The notes under the pieces: generated by a model
What the model was told of the DNA's origin: nothing
Databases searched by the model: none
What the model saw: the letters and a program-made list of their open reading frames with translations, nothing else
Virus record (IMG/VR): IMGVR_UViG_3300037882_004947
Span: 1 to 46,353 of that record
Direction: 5' to 3' (one strand)
DNA: 46,353 bases
Source of the DNA: a virus
Position numbers and translations under genes: made by a program
Part shown: positions 45,362 through 46,353 of the stretch, one piece after another
Position numbering within the stretch: the stretch's first letter is position 1
How the letters are laid out: each line of letters starts with the position of its first letter

Positions 45362-45681
45362 GTTTTGCGTCGAGGGTAAACGAGTTGACTCTGGAGAAAA
45401 CTCCGCGGGGGCCCGAGATGCCGGGTGGCGGGTACGCGGCGCGGTGGCGCGAGCAGGACGGGAACGAGATGGCCGTCATTTCGCGCGGGGATTACGTGGA
45501 TCTCTACGTGACGACCTCAGCGCGTGAAGTATTGCAGGCGCACATCCCGACGGAAACCGCGGTGAAGCTGGCTCGATGGCTTTTGCGTCTTTGGGCGCGT
45601 CGACTGTGGTGGGGCTTGAAGTTGAAGCTTTGGCGGTGGAGCCTGAATCGCATGCTGACGGAGCGGGAGCGGCGCCAATGA
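45358..45681 (+). CDS. Hypothetical protein with basic amphipathic C terminus
   Basis: 107 residues from ATG (ATGA overlap). 'AARWREQDGNEMAVISRGDYVDLYVTTSA' is beta-like; the last third is Trp/Arg/Leu-rich (LARWLLRLWARRLWWGLKLK), strongly amphipathic and possibly membrane-binding. No family recognised. Confidence 0.6.
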   Translation: MSFASRVNELTLEKTPRGPEMPGGGYAARWREQDGNEMAVISRGDYVDLYVTTSAREVLQAHIPTETAVKLARWLLRLWARRLWWGLKLKLWRWSLNRMLTERERRQ

Positions 45682-46127
45682 CGCGGCACCTGGATGTGTT
45701 CATGGGTTATGGGGCAAGTGCTGTGAATCGGCGCCCTGTGCCGCACGAGGTGCTTTACACCCGCCCGAACCGCGATGGTTCGCGTAAGAAGTGCGGGAAT
45801 TGCGTGCTTTACGACTCGCCGAACCGGCTGTGTCACGTGCACGACACCGACTTGTCTATCCAGGCTGACGCTGTATGCGGGTACCATGTTTACGGGCGCC
45901 CCACGGACGGAGGGCAGGACGTGCACCGCGAGTACATGGATCCAGTGGACCCTGCGTTTTCGGGTCTCGAGCGTGTCGTGGGCGCGAGTTGCAACCTGTG
46001 TGCGTACTTCTCGCCAACGAGTAGCAGCGCTGGGCTCTGCACGCTGGTTTCCGACCCCAACGAACCGGAAGCGAACTTCAGCGTCGAAGCTTTGGGTTGC
46101 TGCGCTGCCTGGGCGCGCAAGGGGTGA
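45678..46127 (+). CDS. Cys-rich phage protein near portal
   Basis: 149 residues from ATG (ATGA overlap). 'KKCGNCVLYDSPNRLCHVHD' then 'ADAVCGYHVYG' (about 36-72), and a second set 'SCNLCAYFSPTSSSAGLC' with 'CCAAW' at the end: two related C-x2-C...C...C modules in tandem. The first resembles small phage proteins with 'C.NC..(Y/F)......C.........VC..(F/Y)(V)' found next to portal genes. Metal or Fe-S binding is possible. Confidence 0.6.
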   Translation: MTRHLDVFMGYGASAVNRRPVPHEVLYTRPNRDGSRKKCGNCVLYDSPNRLCHVHDTDLSIQADAVCGYHVYGRPTDGGQDVHREYMDPVDPAFSGLERVVGASCNLCAYFSPTSSSAGLCTLVSDPNEPEANFSVEALGCCAAWARKG

Positions 46128-46130
46128 GCT

Positions 46131-46353
46131 GTGGACGTCACAAAACGCAGGCGTGCGCTAGCCGCGGTGCGGGAAGCACGCGGCAAGGCCGATGAGCTTC
46201 TGGACAAGACTGCTGTAGAGCCTGTGCAACGGGTGTGGGAGCACGAGTCTGGCGGTTTCATGTTGCGGATGCAGCGCCTGTTTCGCGGGAAGTATCGCGA
46301 GCAGGCAACACCGGCGACGAGTGCGTTGGTGAGCAGCTTTATTCAAAACGAAG
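46131..46353 (+). CDS. Start of a helical protein (3' partial)
   Basis: 74 codons to the window edge from GTG 46131, with AAGGGG 11 bases upstream. 'DVTKRRRALAAVREARGKAD', 'VEPVQRVWEHESGGFMLRMQ', then 'LFRGKYREQATPATSALVSS'. Its place after portal and small genes suggests a head morphogenesis or minor head protein, but the visible part does not show it. Confidence 0.5.
   Translation, partial: MDVTKRRRALAAVREARGKADELLDKTAVEPVQRVWEHESGGFMLRMQRLFRGKYREQATPATSALVSSFIQNE

Overview
The window is one continuous stretch of a tailed double-stranded DNA phage genome (Caudoviricetes-like). It carries a large terminase subunit, a portal protein, a tail or head-fibre protein and a T4-style recombination and replication set. 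About 90 mostly small genes all lie on the + strand, very often joined by 4-base ATGA, GTGA or TTGA stop/start overlaps. The DNA is GC-rich with G-rich coding strands, which suggests a GC-rich bacterial host, but nothing seen names the host. No integrase, lysin, holin, tRNA or CRISPR array was recognised.

Layout. (1) 1-8190, replication and recombination: the tail end of a probable family A DNA polymerase, a UvsY-like mediator, a gp32-like single-strand binding protein, a RecA split by an HNH-containing intein inside its ATP-binding loop, and an SbcD/gp47-like nuclease with its SbcC/gp46-like ATPase, with small unknown genes between them. (2) 8206-9163, two beta-rich unknown proteins behind their own promoter. 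(3) 9166-15258, an apparent operon behind a promoter covered by a perfect 21-bp palindrome: a small-molecule-type SAM methyltransferase, a PP-loop (PAPS-reductase-like/IbrA-like) ATPase, a ParB-like protein, a beta-class DNA methyltransferase, a glycosyltransferase-like protein, a second ParB-like protein and a third, degenerate one. This is the best candidate for an undescribed system; a DNA or nucleotide modification pathway is my inference. (4) 15267-34900, an accessory region of about 60 small genes: zinc-ribbon and Cys-rich proteins, winged-helix and XRE regulators, a RyR-domain protein, a GIY-YIG protein, a lipoprotein metzincin, a MazG-like protein, a four-copy Cys/His family ending in a DECP motif, and a RanBP2-finger membrane protein. 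(5) 35101-46353, packaging and structure: large terminase, zinc-ribbon proteins, two surface or fibre proteins, portal, and small portal-distal genes.

Regulation. At least eleven gene starts share one architecture: a -35-like TTGCGA/TTGCAA (or relative), a 17-18 bp spacer, a -10-like GATAGT (or relative), then 6 or 7 bases to the ATG. This predicts leaderless mRNAs. Nine of these sites in the accessory region (eight leaderless and one leadered) are copies of a dispersed repeat of about 60 bp, and several carry inverted repeats with a 7-base gap across the -10. One clear Rho-independent terminator lies upstream of recA.

Limits. All assignments come from reading motifs by eye. No database search, folding program or codon statistics was run. 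Most of the small genes have no recognised function.
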